Positions 5,830 to 6,511 of a DNA stretch of 6,511 nucleotides are shown here, in pieces. Numbering within the stretch: position 1 is the stretch's first letter; every line of letters begins with the position of its first letter. This stretch comes from an uncultured Brevibacterium sp. GTDB lineage: Bacteria > Actinomycetota > Actinomycetes > Actinomycetales > Brevibacteriaceae. The stretch is taken from the NCBI GenBank assembly GCA_902489215.1, contig CABTZE010000115.1, positions 1 through 6,511 on the forward strand. The letters run 5' to 3'. The position numbers and the translations under genes are program-made. The notes under the pieces were generated by a model. That model did not search any database, was not told where the DNA came from, and saw only the letters and a list, made by a program, of their open reading frames with translations.

Positions 5830-6443
5830 GCGGGGGCGAAGGCAAGCGTGCCGTTCTGGCCACCGGCAACGAAGGCAAGCGCGCTGAACTCGAAGCAATC
5901 CTGTCGCGCACCCTGCCGGGCATGACGGTTGTGACGTCATCCGCTCTGGGGCTCACCAGCCCCGTGGAAGACGGCACGACGTTCGAAGAGAACGCCCTCA
6001 TCAAAGCCCGCGCGGCCGCGGCTGACGCCGGCATGCCCGCCTTTGCGGACGACTCCGGTCTCACCGTCAGCATTCTGGGCGGGGCACCGGGCATCTTCTC
6101 GGCCCGCTGGAGCGGTGCTCACGGCGATGACCTCGCCAACAACCGGCTGCTGTTGGCTCAGCTGGCCGATGTCAAGGACGCCGACCGAGGTGCCGCTTTT
6201 GTGTGTGCCGCAGCTTTTGTCGACACTGACGGAACCGAGATCGTCTGCCGAGGTGCCCTGCCGGGAACGCTGGCCCGCGCACCTCGCGGTTCGGGCGGGT
6301 TCGGCTACGACCCCATCTTCATCCCGGAAGGTCAGGAACGGTCCCTGGCGGAGTACAGCCGGGAAGAGAAGAACGCGGTGTCTCACCGCGGGCGAGCGTT
6401 CACTGAACTCGTCGAGAAGGTCCGCGCGCACATCGCAGGCTGA
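5826..6443 (+). CDS. rdgB: RdgB/HAM1 non-canonical purine NTP pyrophosphatase
   Basis: A 205-residue house-cleaning enzyme that hydrolyses dITP, ITP and XTP to monophosphates and pyrophosphate, keeping deaminated purines out of DNA and RNA. All family motifs are present: LATGNEGKRAEL (11-22), the metal-binding FEENALIKA (53-61), ADDSGL (74-79), LGGAPGIFSARWSG (84-97), GFGYDPIF (158-165) and KNAVSHRGRA (182-191). The enzyme acts as a cytoplasmic dimer requiring magnesium. Translation begins at ATG 5826, which overlaps the rph stop. I see no good Shine-Dalgarno just upstream (only the A-rich AAGAAA of the rph end), so it is probably translated by coupling to rph. It is the last gene of the run in this window. 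Function is assigned with high confidence from motifs and context. Confidence 0.97.
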   Translation: MSGGEGKRAVLATGNEGKRAELEAILSRTLPGMTVVTSSALGLTSPVEDGTTFEENALIKARAAAADAGMPAFADDSGLTVSILGGAPGIFSARWSGAHGDDLANNRLLLAQLADVKDADRGAAFVCAAAFVDTDGTEIVCRGALPGTLARAPRGSGGFGYDPIFIPEGQERSLAEYSREEKNAVSHRGRAFTELVEKVRAHIAG

Positions 6444-6457
6444 CGCCGCAAACACAA

Positions 6458-6487
6458 GCGCGGCCGGTGGATTAGCCCCCGCCGCGC
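6458..6487 (+). terminator. Weak putative terminator hairpin after rdgB
   Basis: GCGCGGC (6458-6464) pairs perfectly with GCCGCGC (6481-6487). The 16-nt loop can add a few more G-C pairs with two mismatches. It begins 15 nt after the rdgB stop. The downstream sequence GGGTTGTTAC lacks a proper T-run, so termination may be weak or of the actinobacterial L-shaped kind. Confidence 0.35.
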
Positions 6488-6511
6488 GGGTTGTTACAGC
6501 CGCTCTGCGGG

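Noticed and set aside
4264..5940. A 558-codon open frame on the minus strand opposite the MBL gene and rph
   Set aside because: It runs antisense to two certain genes plus the start of rdgB. Its length follows from GC-rich codon bias leaving the opposite frame free of stops. The product is rich in Gly, Val, Ala and Cys with no recognisable motif, and it has no plausible start region.
6472..6511. Possible 3' end of a convergent minus-strand gene (stop TAA at 6474-6472)
   Set aside because: Only about 12 codons are visible, with no recognisable family end, and it would overlap the rdgB hairpin. It cannot be supported from this window.

Overview
The window is an ordinary chromosomal stretch of a high-GC Gram-positive bacterium (Actinomycetota). 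Four things point there: a DUF3039 protein, a DUF2017 protein, the short actinobacterial form of ClpS (with an NDP pocket motif), and the gene order. That order, pncB divergent from clpS, then DUF2017, then a metallo-beta-lactamase-fold protein, rph and rdgB, matches the Mycobacterium tuberculosis block Rv1330c-Rv1331-Rv1332 ... Rv1339-Rv1340-Rv1341, but with the intervening genes (mec-cysO-cysM, rhomboid, murI) absent. Glutamate is coded mostly by GAA despite the high GC. I do not name a genus.

Left part (1-1952, plus strand): the 3' end of a DUF3039 gene whose stop codon overlaps the GTG start of an SF2 DEAD/DEAH-type helicase. The two look translationally coupled. Middle (1979-3304, minus strand): pncB, nicotinate phosphoribosyltransferase of the NAD salvage pathway, convergent with the helicase across a 26-bp gap.

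The 64-bp divergent gap 3305-3368 carries two outward-facing TANNNT -10 elements. Each lies 7-8 nt from a start codon that lacks a Shine-Dalgarno, so both pncB and clpS are probably leaderless. A TTGCA-N5-TGCAA inverted repeat lies between them and abuts the clpS -10, and could be an operator.

Right part (3369-6443, plus strand): clpS, a DUF2017 gene, an MBL-fold hydrolase, rph and rdgB. Three of the four junctions are ATGA-type overlaps. The fourth is a 45-bp gap with a strong ribosome-binding site before rph. Together they cover N-end-rule protein turnover, a putative stress regulator, a probable phosphodiesterase, tRNA 3'-end trimming and nucleotide-pool cleaning. A weak hairpin follows rdgB.

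I found no mobile element, CRISPR, RNA gene or defence cassette. No stretch over 300 bases lacks a gene. The points of interest are modest: the divergent regulatory region, a cysteine-free DUF2017 protein, the missing murI, and a few residue substitutions.
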